A stretch of 64,000 nt of DNA from Puffinus mauretanicus (GCA_023333565.1 JAJKFH010002906.1:1938501-2002500), one strand, 5' to 3'. Positions 14,501-27,217 are shown, counted from the first letter of the stretch. Numbers and translations: made by a program. Notes: generated from the sequence alone by a model not told the origin.

Positions 14501-16981
14501 ACTTCAAATTTAATTTGCCACAGGACATGATGTGGCAATGACTGTGTTATATCCTACTCCCGTTAAGGTGGAGCTATAATCACTTGCTTTTCCCAGTTTT
14601 GCAAAACTCCTCTATTAGTCCAAGCTTGACCAAAAATTAACGCAAATATTGAAATTCCCTTGAGACAAGTTTCTTGTGTTGGGTGCAAGTCAGTGAGACC
14701 TGCTTCTTTAGATGGTTATTTTTAGCAGCTCTTGCTTACCAGCCTCCTCAGTTACTTATGGAATAGAAAGTATATAGTCTCCATAGGAGATGCTGTGTTA
14801 ATACAGACTTTTCCATAACTTCAGAAGCATTTATTTTTCAGCTGATGTGAATATCAGGAGAATTTAGTAGGCTGGAATTTTGCATTTTGCAGCATAATTT
14901 AGATGACGGTAAACTAAACTTACATTGAATGGACAAAACTTATGATTCTAAAATTCTGTTAACAGAGCACCATGTAGGAAAGCCTAAACTAGAGCCAAAC
15001 AAGTCAGTTACACAGACTAACAGGTACAGCCCTAAGAGCTCAACACTCTTCCCTGGTGAACTATCTCAGCGGATGAATGGTTTCCATCTCAAGCAAAGTG
15101 CAAGGTTGACCCAATTCTACTGTTCCCAGAATTTTAGCTAATATCTTAGCATAATGCTTCAAAATCCCATGATGATGAAGTTTGTTGCAAATAAGCTGTT
15201 ACCTCCCCACAGAGGGCTGCCATGTACCAGGTGGGACTGCGGACTGCCCCACAATGGCGCTATCGTTGTAATCCTCAAACTGAGGATCCAGAGGAACTCG
15301 TTGCGAGGAGGCAGATGATTAGGCTGGATTTAAGTTGAGCTGGACCAGGTGAAAAAACTCAAGCTGTCTGAGAGAACTGATACCTCCTGAAGGCAGAACG
15401 CAGCACTGCAAAGGTATACAAGCTGACATCCTAAAAGTAGCATGGCCATGCTAGCACGACTTTGCATGCAAATTGGTTAGCCCTTGGTTAATCCCCATAC
15501 TGATTTCTCCGGAATGACATTTTCCATTCTGCTTTCATTTTTGCAGCTGTTTCAGCAGTTCTTAGTGAATATATGTCAGATGTCACTTGGTGGTTCTTGC
15601 ACTTCACTCACTTCACTTTCTGTCCCTGATATACTGGGGATGAGTGATGAGTGACTACAGAAAAGGGAATGTGTTGCTGGAAGGTTTTTTGTCTTTTTCT
15701 TTTTTTCCTTCTGGATGTTGCAACCTGCTGTACATTAAAATGAACAAGTTCACATCTGCAAAGTGAGGTGTGAATGTTTATTTTATACACTGAATACTTG
15801 ACGGTTTCTCAAGCTTATTAATATTCAAAATATTATATAGTTTATTATATTGCTTGTTTTCATTGTATGGTGTCATTACAAGTTAGAACCTGATTTAATA
15901 ACCTTGAAAACCAAAATGGTATTATTTAGCAGCTGTAGACATTGTTCTATGAGCAGATTTACCTAAAATAACTCATAATAATGCCCTAAGCTATTAATGC
16001 ACTTTGTCCTGCAAAAAAAATTCACTCAGTATTAGATAAAAAACTACAAATCAAAGCTAACAACCTTGGAAAAAGAAATGGAACAGGTTTGCAAAAAGCA
16101 TTTAGAATTTTCCACTGTTTCAACATGAAGCAGCTATTCTTAATACGATAATATTCACATAAGAATTAACTGATACAACAAATCTGGCTTCAGTCTGATA
16201 ACTGCATTAGCAGTTCTGAATTAGTCTGTGCAATGAATAAGAATTTTCTCATCTATTCAATTAGCATTAATCTCTCTAAGTTACTTAAAGCTATATATTA
16301 GTCTCAACTAAAATTGCAGATGTTAAAAGTACATTTACAATAACTGGGTACTTGTAGTACAAGGATGTTTGACTGCCCGTGGTTTGCAGGAAGAAAGAGC
16401 ACGATGACTGAATGATCTTCTTAGAGTAGGCCTAATTTGTTTTAATTGCCCTCACAAACAGCTCTCCCATAAATATGAGGATCTAATAGTGCTGGAAGAA
16501 TAAATATGATCCATGCCTATAAAACCAGTAGAAGAGATTGAGAATGAGCTTAAAATAATAATTAGTCTCTACCACAAAGCCAGCACAGATTTCTCTTTCC
16601 ATCAGCAGAATTCTGCTGAACTACAGCATTTACACTGGGATGAAATGGATAGTCTATTGGCTGTCCTCTGCTGTCTTTACCAAAGTAAAATTCCTACCGC
16701 TTTCGTAAGATGTAAGACACTGATGGAAAATCTATTTCTATAATCATTTGTTAAAACTTACAACACACAAAACTTCTCTTCTTGAAATACATGAAACATA
16801 ACAAATAAGTTTATATGACAAAACATTTTTTTGTAGTTAGCAATAAGTGCTCAAACATGCAGTTAATAAGAAGATGGATGAAAAAGAATAGAAATGGGTG
16901 AGTCCTGAACTCTAAGGAGGAAGATACAAACTGGAAACCAAAAAAGGCAATAACTCAGCTTCTGTAGCTTTCCCCAGCTCT

Positions 16982-16997
16982 CAGAATGATCATTCTG
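16982..16997. repeat. 16-bp perfect palindrome
   Basis: CAGAATGATCATTCTG is its own reverse complement. It sits in AT-rich upstream DNA. No function can be assigned; homodimeric transcription-factor binding is one possibility, and chance is another. Confidence 0.85.
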
Positions 16998-19305
16998 CTT
17001 AAATATGACTTAGTTGGTCATAACCAGGTGTGGCACTGAAAATAGAGCTTTCATTATTTCCTTCATCAAAAAAGATCAAAATCCATTCATCAGGCTGTAA
17101 ACAGGACAGTTGAATTGAAAGCAGAGAACCCACTGTTGAACTATCTTTCTCATTAATTTCCAATTACATGAAGGACTGAGCACTCTTTCTTAGCTTTGTT
17201 TTTTATTTTTTAATGAATATAATGGAATTAACATTACTCAGTTCAGTGGTTCACAGGATTGAGCAGAAATGTGCTGAGCTACAGAGGATTAAGTCATATT
17301 AGCTTTATTTAGGCATGAACAGGCTTACTCATTCTATGTGTGTGATAGGACTCCTCGTGCAGAAGAGTTTTTAGGCTCTCATCCAATAGTGTGGTGGGCA
17401 GGATTAGGAATCTGATCCTACAAATCCATTTAGATTAGCACCCCTTTGTGTAGATTAAGAACTATCATCTCAAAACTGGTTTACACTTTCGAAATATGTC
17501 CTTGTAATAACATTCATATTTTGCATTGATTAAGGGCTTCTTCAGGTCCACCCCTATTCACACGGTTCATTCTGGGCATTGCTGATATGCTTTCTGAACG
17601 GGAGCCTAATCCTGTGAGGTTCTGAGTGCCACCCAAAAAGATGCTGACGACTTCAGCACCCTCAGCTCCTGGTTAAATTGCAGTCTATTGGCAGTAACCA
17701 GCATGCTGAGGAAGCACTAGGGAATGAATATTACTTTTTATGTCCACAAATCCCCTCTAAATACTTAACTAGACATAGATTATTTTCTAAGGAGAAAATA
17801 GTATTTTTTATAAATTTGAACTGTAATGGAGCGGTATTCTTTTCAAAATGGATTGTGACAGGGCACAACATATAACAGTATCAGAAACATAATATGAAAT
17901 AAGTACTTCAAAAACCTACTGTCAACCTGAACACATTTTATGGGATGATCTGTGATCCAGATGGTTGTGAAGTTGAAGTTCTTATTTTTTCATGGTGCTG
18001 TGGGAATGAGATACTGTGATTCGATGCCAGTGTTTGATCAATAAAGAAAAATGTTGGCAATACTTTGGAATATTGTGCATTCTTAACTGGATGACGTGAA
18101 CTCCAGTGATTAATAGCGGGATAGCTTTGAAGAATTACTGGAAAAAGCTTTAAAATTATTTTCCTTTGTAGTATATTTCCATTCAGTGGATTGGCAAGGA
18201 AATAACAATGAGAATTTACTGGTATGAATAATGTATCTTTCGTACATTCTTTATACTCTTGTCCAACTGGCAGTCCTTGATTCCCTTAAGTTTTAAGTTT
18301 TCTGCAGCTTTACCTGGATTTCCAGATATAAAAACTAATGTATGATTTGAAATATTAATACTAAAGTAGGCTTTTGTCTATGTTCTTCTGCAGTGTAGCT
18401 AGTGAATATCTAAATAAAAATTTAACTGCTCTTCAGTATCTCAGATTATTATAATATATTTATAATCTGCAGAAATTCTACCTATATTTACGTAGGAAGG
18501 GGTAGAATGAATTTGGTAGAATTAAGCTCCTAAGCCCTTGTCAATAGCATTTTTTCTCATGAAAAAAAATCCTATAGAATCTATACCTGCTTTTAAAACA
18601 TATTAATGCATGAAGGGGTTAAATGAGATCTGTTTAAGAATTCTAAAAATATTAGAACTGTTGCCATCTACTAAGCTGACCTGATATTTTAAAAGACTTT
18701 TCCTATTTCTGAGTTTGGAAAAATGCATGGGATGAAAGCCTCCATGTTCCATCTTGAACCTTATTTCTGCCAAAATAATTCAGATAGTTCTGTGAATGAG
18801 GCAACTGATGAGAAACTCAGTGTTTATGAATTTCTATGCTCCCCATGTTAAAGGTTTTTTCCTACTGAGTCCAGGTTTTAGAAAGTGATATTAACTATTT
18901 TGTCGAACATGGACTACTGCTTTTTTTTAACATAAGTTACTTAAATTTAAGAAACTTGGAAAATTACAATTTGCACGTGATCGGTAAAGTCTTAAATTTT
19001 ACAGATCAGTTCCTTGGAAGCTCTTCATCTCTTCTTTGGGAAAGCTCCAGACGGCCTAAATAAAACTTTGGTGTGCTTCTGTAGATGATGCCAAGCCTAG
19101 ATTGGGCTGAATCATTAGCATACGTTCTCTCCAGTTGACTCCATGCAATGTGGAACAGGGAAGCTGCCTCATTCAGAGGTAGAGAGATTTTGTCAATAAG
19201 GAGATGTACATACCATAGATTAAAATAAGAGAGATCTGGGAAAAATGTGATAATTGATGGGGCAGACAAGATAGTGCGTATGTTTACATTAGGGTTTTAG
19301 TTTGG

Positions 19306-19310
19306 ATAAG
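19306..19310. repeat. Target-site duplication of the LTR, left copy (ATAAG)
   Basis: ATAAG immediately precedes the TGTCCTGG start of the LTR and recurs directly after its TGACA end. A 5-bp duplication fits integration of an ERVL-type (class III) element. Confidence 0.9.
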
Positions 19311-19825
19311 TGTCCTGGTTTCGGCTGGGATAGAGTTAAATTTCTTCCTAGTGCTGTGTTTTGGATTTAGTATGAGGAGAATGTTGATAACACACTGATG
19401 TTTTCAGTTGTTGCTAAGTACCCTGCTAGTCGAGGACAGCTTCCATGCTCTACCAAGCGTACAAGAAGCTGCGAGGGAGCATAGCCAGGACAGTTGGCCC
19501 AGCTGGCCAACGGGGTATTCCATACCATGTGACGTCATGCTCAGTATATGAATGGTAGGCATGTTCCAGGAAGTAGCGATCACTACCTGGTTATCGGCCA
19601 GCGCAGGTGGTGAGCAATTGCATTGTGCATCACTCATTTTGTATATTCTATCATTATTTTTTTTTAAAACCTTTTTTGTTCTATTAAATTGTCTTTATCT
19701 CAACCCAAGAGTTTTTCTCACTCTTACCCTTCTGATTCTCTCCCCGTCCCACTGGTTGGGGGAGGGGGTGAGAGTGAGCGAGCAGCTGTGTGGTGTTTGG
19801 CTGCCTGCTGGGTTAAACCATGACA
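19311..19825 (+). mobile_element. Solo LTR of an avian endogenous retrovirus (ERVL-like)
   Basis: The 515-bp unit begins TGTCCTGGTTTCGGCTGGGA and ends GGTTAAACCATGACA, giving the standard TG...CA termini, and is flanked by a perfect 5-bp ATAAG duplication. I recognise this LTR as a type common across many bird genomes and absent from mammals. Internal landmarks are consistent with an LTR: a perfect CRE/ATF site TGACGTCA at 19530-19537, a TATA-like TATATG at 19545-19550, and an ATTAAA polyadenylation signal at 19683-19688. There is no internal retroviral sequence on either side, so it is a solo LTR, normally formed by recombination between the two LTRs of a provirus. The family assignment is from memory and could be refined; the LTR structure itself is visible. 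It lies about 7.7 kb upstream of the PDGFC start codon, in the same orientation as read from its polyadenylation signal. Confidence 0.92.
19530..19537. promoter_or_regulatory. CRE/ATF site TGACGTCA inside the LTR
   Basis: This is a perfect palindromic cAMP response element about 8 bp upstream of the LTR's TATA-like sequence, a spacing typical of retroviral U3 promoters. CREB/ATF/AP-1 family factors bind this octamer. Whether it is active is unknown. Confidence 0.6.
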
Positions 19826-19830
19826 ATAAG
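19826..19830. repeat. Target-site duplication of the LTR, right copy (ATAAG)
   Basis: This is the matching copy of ATAAG directly after the LTR end. The two copies are identical, so the insertion is well preserved. Confidence 0.9.
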
Positions 19831-22800
19831 AAAGACACTTTTTGAAGCACATCTCTTACCATTAATTATCATCTCATAGTTGTCTTGCAGAATGTGAACT
19901 TTCTTATGGAAGTCTACTGAAAGATCTCCTCCAACACATCCGTAGTGTGGATGCTGGGTCTGTAGCATCAAGTGATTCACTCCTCTAGCCTGTGCCGAAC
20001 AAGTCAGTGCAATGAAAGCCTGAGCAAAGTTGTGGGAAAGTCTCATTCTCTGAGATGATAATGGGAAAAAAGGTTTGCCATGGTAAGCAAATCTGGACTG
20101 GAGACTAACAGGAAATAAGACAGGGCAAAGTACTAAGAGGAAACAAATCTGAGTGCTAGGAAGTATTGGAGGACCAGTTATGAAGGCAAGGAGGTGGATT
20201 AGGAAAGCTAATACTTAAATCAAGTGTGGAGAGATAAGATTAGGAGGCCAAAACGTTAATTAAATTATTAGTACACTAGAAGTGGTAACTAATTAATTGA
20301 GACGGGTGAAAGGGAAGAGGTGAAAGAGAGGAAGACTAGGTAAGAGACAGGACAAGGACAAATGAGAGGAAACGTAACGTGGTGAGTCAGGGTTAGCGAG
20401 GACAGATACTCCATACCTCGTAGAAGCACATTTGCTCCAGTGCCTCATCGTTCCTGGGTGGTTCTGTCTGCTCTTCGGTTCCCTATTGCTCTTCTACTCC
20501 TGTAGATTTCTGGCGTTCCTCTAACCTTCCTTGCCTGCAATGTCTTCTTAGATGGATTTCATTAACCAATTAAACTGTAATCTCAGTTTAGACTGAAGAC
20601 AATGCTCTTTGGAGGCTGGCACTGTCAATATGATTCATGTTCTCTTTTGCCGAATTGGAACTTAAATGAAGGCTCATAGCTGTGTAATTGTCTCAGCATT
20701 AGTCCTGCTCTGGGTGGACCGGAATACCAGAAGACTAAAACTGAAGTGCCACAGGTATATAAAAAAATCTAGATCAATTAAACATACTCATGAGCCAAAG
20801 CTCTTAGTACCAACAATATCCTCTAGTAAACGTAATATACCTATGACATCAAAGTAAATCAATGTTATTTTTCCACTCCAAACTCAATAAATGTAAATAT
20901 TCCACTTGAATAGCTAATGTGACTGATCTTAGTATCTCTATTTGGTAGACAGTCTGCATTCAGACAGTTAACTGCTAGGTGCATTGCAAATATTGGTAGC
21001 GAAATTATGCTGCCGTCCCATAAACACCTTCAGCTGAGCTTCATTTCTCTGAAGAGCAGTTTCAAAGCCATTAGAATATTCATATATAAATAGCTTAGAA
21101 ATATTTCAGTATGAAAATGAAAAAAAATAATCTTGTAATGCTATAAGTGGTTTTTACCAGTGTATGAAATAATCTGTTTATATCTGTATGTGTTTTGAGT
21201 AATACACTTTACCCTGAATTTTACTGAATCTGGATACAACTATCCAACTTTACAACTATGTGATACATAGTGTTTTTTGGAATAGAAGTAGTTATTAATG
21301 CTTGGAAATACTAACCAAAACTTTTATTCTGATTGCAAACCTGTATCTTGCATTGCTCAGTGAAAGGGAGACAGGCAGGAAGACCAAATCCAATAGTTAT
21401 TCAGAATTCAATAGTTATTTAGAGCTGACATAGAGATGTCTTATGCCATCTTCAGTTGTGATCATGACAGGATTTCATGCATGCTGATAGAGCTTAAGAC
21501 ATTATTGATCAATAATTACTGGCATCTGATTAAAAACCAGCCAGAAATCTTATCTGGCTTCTGACATGAGCAAAGTCATCGCACACACAGTCATAAATAA
21601 GCATTCACATGTACCTGAGCAAGCCTGTCATCTGGGCGCAGTCCTTCATGCACCTACTCAAGGATGTTCTCAAGAGCATATGGTGCTTGAATACTGAGGG
21701 GCATCTGAATTGGGGTTTAAGTCCTAGAGATCATAGGAGATTCTACTCTGAAAGCATACAGGCGAAGAAAATGAATGTCTTGAGAGAGTACCCTCGTACC
21801 CAGAACACTCCTACAACCCCATGGGAAAATGCCGACTTCAAGACTGGCTACCGCTGCCCTTTCAGGCCTCAGTGTAGTCCACGCTTAAGTTTAGCAAACA
21901 TGTTACAAGGCCTAAGTGACTTAGCTACGTTCCAATTTTTGCATGTTGACTTTGGAAGCCCATCAAGACCCAAATGAGCTACCAGGTGCCAGAAGTGGGT
22001 AGTTTGGGAGACCTCTAGTGGGCCTCCTTCCTTGTCTCCTGTTGTAGCTCCCACAGCCGACCTAAAGCGAGGTTGCATTTGCATGTAGCTTGGACTATGT
22101 ACGTGTATGTAGTTGATAAAATAATTGGAATTATTAAATGTGACTGCTCTAAACCCATGCTTATAAGCGGAAATCACACAAAAATACAATAAGGACCTTG
22201 GTTCTCAAATGTTTGAGTCAATTTGAAAAATGATTGTTTCAGCTATATAATGGTGAGCAGAACAACATCGATACGCTTAGAAGCCTGTGTTCAAATGCTT
22301 ATCTTTAGGCGTATTTATAAGCCCCAAGTCTCATGTTAGGATTTGCAAAATAGAAATGGCACTTTGTTCAGAGTTGTGATCCAAGTGACCAAAGTATGTT
22401 CAGAGCTCCTTCTTGTCTGGCTATGTCTGAGCAGTCCACTCTGCATAAGCATCAACATAATTGAAGCCTCCCTGGACTTCACTCTTTTTCTTCATTATAT
22501 TTTTGAATGTAACATAGAAACGGGACCACAAATCTTCAACTGGAATGGACAATAAGGCTGAAATACTAAAATTCAGCTCTACCTCATTTACAGGAGTATT
22601 TTCTAATGCAGGAATGATTTTCTGTGCAATTCCATATGCAGTCTCTTCACCTCACATTAGTAAGATTACAAGAGTCATGTTTGTTTGTACAAATGTCTTT
22701 TTCTATTGCTCAGTGATCATGAGAGCAGAATATCATGTTGTTGTTTTTCTAAAAGACAATTAGTGTTTCTACTGCAATTCCTGTTTTCATATTTATCACT

Positions 22801-25800
22801 CATCCATAAAAGATTTTGTACAAAAATAACATTTAATAACTGTTTAAGACTTCTTTGCACAATTAAAAATAACTCCATGATGTGAGCATAAGCATTTAAG
22901 CCTCAACCCTGTTATACCAGCAACCAATTCATATGTAACTACACTGAAATTGAGAGCACCTTGCACAAAAGCTGACATTTGCCCGTGTGTCTGGATGTAC
23001 AGACATTTATTGGTTTTAAATTACATGCTAAGCTTTGCAAAATACTTTTTTTTCTTTAGTATGATCTCACAGGATTATAGGTACATTCAGAATATATGGG
23101 AATATACAAGTACGTATGTATCCTTTTTTTTTTTTTCCCATTCATAATAGGAAGTGAAACAAGCCATGGGGAAACAAGGGAATCGATCTTCTTTTCCTAA
23201 CAGTGGGTCCTAATCTTGCAAAGTTACCTAAGTGCCTAGCTCTAACTCTTGTGAGACATGAATTTGACAGAAGTAATTGTGTTTGTGGAGCTACAAGTCT
23301 CCAGAAGCATTTCCCTTTGGTTGTACATCATGCCTAAAAATGGGTTTATATCTCAGCCTTTTCCTATTTTCCCCCAAAATACTGTATTCCTCACCTTATT
23401 CCTCCTCAGAAGAGAAATGCTTATCTTGTAGCACACTTTACTGGGCAGGGGGAAGTCTTTCTGAAGACAGCATATAGGAAAAGGAAATAGTATGCTTCCT
23501 TGCAGAACTTGCTTGAGATATCTAGAGCCTCCTCAAGGCAGTCGAGATCTCTTGGCATCAGTTCAAATCACAAAGGGCAGTCTGTGAACACCTATGCATC
23601 TTGCCAATCCCAGCCCGCTTCCATAAGTAACTGTGGGGAATCTTCGTTGTGAAGGGACAAGGGGTGGAGTGAGTGTGTAAACCGTCCACCTCTGTCGGTG
23701 CTGCGGTGACGCTATTTTGACTTTGGTGCGGGGAATTCTTTCTGTTGATGTAAATGAAGTTTGTGAAGATTGTGTGATGAATGGTTATTTTAATGGTAAC
23801 TCTTTAAGGTAATAATAATCACAGAGAAAGCCTTTTCATTTCAGAGATATTTATAGTTCAGGAGTACAAAGGCTATACACGATCACAGTAAGTCTCTGGA
23901 GTCCTAACAGGCCAAATTTCCATTGCCTTCTCTGGTGGCTAGGTCTCAAAAACAATAAATTCCTGTGGGATAATCCAGATAATTCAAATTTTATTCAAGT
24001 TCAAGAAAAACTGCTTCAAAAAGTTCTAAATGAGGGTGATGAAAAAAGAGAGTCATAAAACAATCTGAAAAAGTGTCAAATCAGCATGGCTATTCTACAG
24101 AGAAAAGTCTGCGTCTCAAACTATTTGAAGGTGGCAATTAACGGAGAAATGTCTGTTGCAATATTTAAATTAAAAAATACTTGATACACAATTTTATAGG
24201 CTATATTACAAAACCTTTGGGAAAAAAAAGTCTTTGATAGAGCATCAAAAAGACTACATCGTGTAAACTAAGTAGTGAGGTGAGACATGGCTTGGTGACT
24301 GATACAAAAGACAAAGACTGAAGTGCAGTTCTCAGCATAGAGAAAAGTTAGGAATACAAAGCTTTGTGTAGTTTAAAATATTTATGATGGATGTAGAAAA
24401 GAATGTGAACATTGTGGTAGCAAAATACAAATGAGTCTTAATGATACCCAGAGAAATCTGTACTGGGCACTGGAGTCAACAGAAATTTTAAATGCATCGG
24501 CATTGTGGTCCCAAGTGAAATTCAGTATTGGCAATGCAATGTGCACCAGCAGGAATGATCTGAACTACACATACATTAGTTTGTCATAATTATCTAACCA
24601 TTCAGAATACTTTTTTAATGTCAACACTTCCGTGGATCACTGCATGAGTAGATCCAATAAAAAGATAAAGGCATGCATAGAAATACTATATACACTAAAA
24701 TGTTCTATCTTCACTACATATGTTAAGATTAGGCCTTCACTTGGAATGCCATGTTCTGGTTGTCCCACTCCAAATAAAATGTAACAAAAATAGATGGGAC
24801 TCTGAAAAGCTTAGAGGTATAGAGATATTCAGGTGAAAAATGTAGTAAAAATGCCTAGCTGGGAAAGGATGTGATAGGGCTATAACACAGAAAATGAACA
24901 GGGTAAAGAGGTTAAATCATTTATATTTACCTATTTTCATAGTTCAAACACATACATACACCTGATGAAACTGGAGAGCAATAACATTAAAAATAAACAT
25001 AGATAGCTGGTGATACATGCTTAGCATGAATTTCAGAGAAGACTGGACATTTATAAGGACAGGGATTACCACACACAATATTTTGGAAGGGATTAACAAC
25101 AAAAACATTTTTGAAAAGAAGCAGAGCCTTAATGATCGAAAAGGTACCCTGATCTTTAATTACAGGAGGTTTAGAATGAAAGCTTCCTCCCCAGGCAGTG
25201 TTATTCCATAGTCATCCACTATGCGGGTTCTTGCATTTTCCTTTGAAAAGCCAGAGCCAGGATGCCAGATGAAACACTGGTCTGAAGCAGCCTAGATTTT
25301 CAAAGCTGTGGGAGACGTCAGATGCTTTACTTTTCATGTACAGAGTGCGAGACATTAGGTCCAAGTTTTTCAGAAGGAACTTATCATCAATTCCCCAAAA
25401 TACAAAGAATCCCACAAAATCCTCAGGCAACAAATGTTAAGTTACAGTGCAATACTTCATCTATTTGATTAAAAACACCCACTGCTCGTAATCATCGAGG
25501 TAGAAGACCAGCAAAGCAGTACATGTTATTTTTATTTCCATTTTAAAATAACAGCAGTGAAAAATGAAAAATAATAATTAATAATGGTAACAATAATAAA
25601 AGTAACTACATAGCCTGCTTTGTGCAGTACATTTCTTTCTTCACGCTCTGTAAGGGAAGGGTTGCTATTTACGGTATGCTCCAAGTCTGCCTTTCAGAGG
25701 ACAGCCCAGCTTGGCTGGACAGCTTTCAGTTGCTACTGGAAATATGTCACTTATTAGGAACAGAGGGGATGTTTATCACTGTCTCAAGCGTTGCTTTGGC

Positions 25801-26636
25801 TGAGGCAAAGAAACAACTCAGTTATATACTGGAAAGAGCTGGGTCAAAGGATAAGAAATTTATATAGCGTGTGCTCAAGACTCCAGTCGTGCAGACTCAG
25901 TTCCTCTCTTGTGTATCTTGCACAGACAGCGAGCAAGACCACAGCTATACAGGTCTTCCCATCTGTCCCCCAAACCGTCTCAAAGCTATGGGGGCTGAAG
26001 TCACCATTACAAAACTCTCCCAAAAGTTCTCAGTCGAGAGAAAAAGATTCATCCTTCCTACTGCTTCTCTTGCCCTCCGGGTATCTAGTTAGCGTTCAGC
26101 CTTGTTACCCAGACCCATTACGTAGTCATGGTTCAAACCCTCTTCCAAGCAAACTAGAAGTGCCAGCTCTAGCAGGGAAGCTTGAACACGGCATCATCTC
26201 AGTGGGTGCTGAACATCATCAGTCCTCTACCAGCGTTAATGGGGGGGACAGTCCTCGCCACAAATTCAGTTCTGATTTCTGGAGAAACAGCAAAAAGAAA
26301 CCCAACCCTGTCTGTTTTATGGGTACCACCTCACTGAGTACCGCATTTCAGCATGAGACAGTTGTAAAAAGTTGAACCTGTGTTTCCATCTGTTCATGTA
26401 AATGCTAGAGGTCTAATTTCAAGGTAGCCAAACCAGCACGTTCTGTCCAAAGAAAAATAACCTGCATCCAGAGTCTTTTTTAAAACCTCCTCTCCATGTT
26501 TCAGTATCAAGGACTTCGACATGCTTCGGACGTTTAACTAAGCATCAAATTTTCAAGCACCGTAATAACAACACAGTAAACAAATACTGGTTAAGTCAGC
26601 ACAACGTCTCACCCTAATTACCAAACCCAGAAATTG
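19831..26636. other. Upstream non-coding DNA, right part
   Basis: This stretch leads up to the CpG island. It holds a purine-rich tract at about 20300-20395, an 18-bp-period imperfect tandem near 21391-21419 (CAATAGTTATT repeated), and a 194-codon open frame at 25791-26375. That frame starts with TTG and has no family resemblance. No exon of the neighbouring gene expected from mammalian synteny (GLRB) is recognisable. Confidence 0.6.
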
Positions 26637-26666
26637 GCCCCCGGACCACGGGTCCCTCAACCGGAG

Positions 26667-26759
26667 GCTGGGGCGGCGGTACGCGGGCTGCCTCTGCCCC
26701 CCGCGGGGAGGGGACCTCCCCGCGGGGGGCAGAGGCAGCCCGCGTACCGCCGCCCCAGC
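26667..26759. repeat. Perfect 93-bp hairpin, 45-bp arms and 3-nt loop
   Basis: Positions 26667-26711 are the exact reverse complement of 26715-26759, with only GGA (26712-26714) between them. I paired the bases one by one with no mismatch. The arms are very GC-rich and each contains a CCGCGG (SacII) site. Beyond the arms the flanks are unrelated (26666 and 26760 do not pair), so this is not a simple fold-back of a longer region. It could be a true cruciform-forming element or an assembly artefact in GC-rich DNA. It lies roughly 730-820 bp upstream of the PDGFC start codon. Confidence 0.95.
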
Positions 26760-26768
26760 ACCTGTTGC

Positions 26769-26780
26769 GCCGCCATTTGG
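26769..26780 (-). promoter_or_regulatory. YY1-like element
   Basis: On the minus strand this reads CCAAATGGCGGC, close to the YY1 consensus CAARATGGCGGC. In that orientation YY1 motifs often sit just downstream of transcription starts, which would fit a divergent minus-strand transcript. It lies ten bases beyond the hairpin. The match is imperfect (10 of 12), so binding is only a proposal. Confidence 0.45.
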
Positions 26781-27084
26781 CCGTGAGAGAGGGGGGCAGC
26801 GGCGGGCAGGCCGCCCCGTTCAGCCTCCTTCTTCCCCAACCGACAACTTCCCGGGGCGTCAACGGCCTGCACCAGCTGCCGCCTTCGCCGTGAGGGGAGC
26901 CGAGAGACGCGGCCCGGAGTCGGCGGCGCGGCCGCCGAGTTGAGGGCGAGGAAGGTATTTCTGTGGCAGCGCGGTCGGCCTTGCCCGCCCCGCCGGCCTG
27001 CCTCCTGCCCGCCCCGCCGGCCCGCCCCTCCGCTGGTTGCCGGCTGACAGGTGCGCGCTCCTCCGCGGCAGCAGCGGCCCCGCT

Positions 27085-27093
27085 CGCCCCCGC
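27085..27093 (-). promoter_or_regulatory. EGR/Sp1-type site CGCCCCCGC
   Basis: This is an exact reverse complement of the EGR-family consensus GCGGGGGCG, about 400 bp upstream of the start codon. EGR1 has been reported to activate PDGFC in vascular smooth muscle cells; applying that to this bird promoter is inference. In such GC-rich DNA exact matches also arise by chance. Confidence 0.4.
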
Positions 27094-27217
27094 CTCTCCC
27101 GGCCCCTCTGCCTGCCCTGCGCCCTCACCAGCCCCGGCTCCTCCGGCCCCCGCCCGGCACGGCCCCGGATTGTTTAGTCCTTGGGAAGCTGGTCTGGGTC
27201 CAGATTTTGCTTTGATC

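Larger units (their letters stand above)
4166..19305. other. Upstream non-coding DNA, middle part
   Basis: About 15 kb of AT-rich sequence without a recognisable gene. It contains a short MIR-like relic near 11541-11570, an (AAC)n microsatellite near 9160, an 11-bp tandem duplication near 6376-6398, and a 16-bp perfect palindrome at 16982-16997. A B-box-like GGTTCAAACCC at about 13521 hints at an old tRNA-derived SINE, but the surroundings do not confirm it. The longest open frames here (113-137 codons) resemble no protein family I recognise. Confidence 0.6.

Noticed and set aside
20300..20395. Purine-rich tract as a triplex-forming element
   Set aside because: Pyrimidines interrupt it too often and there is no mirror symmetry; it is only a mild strand bias.
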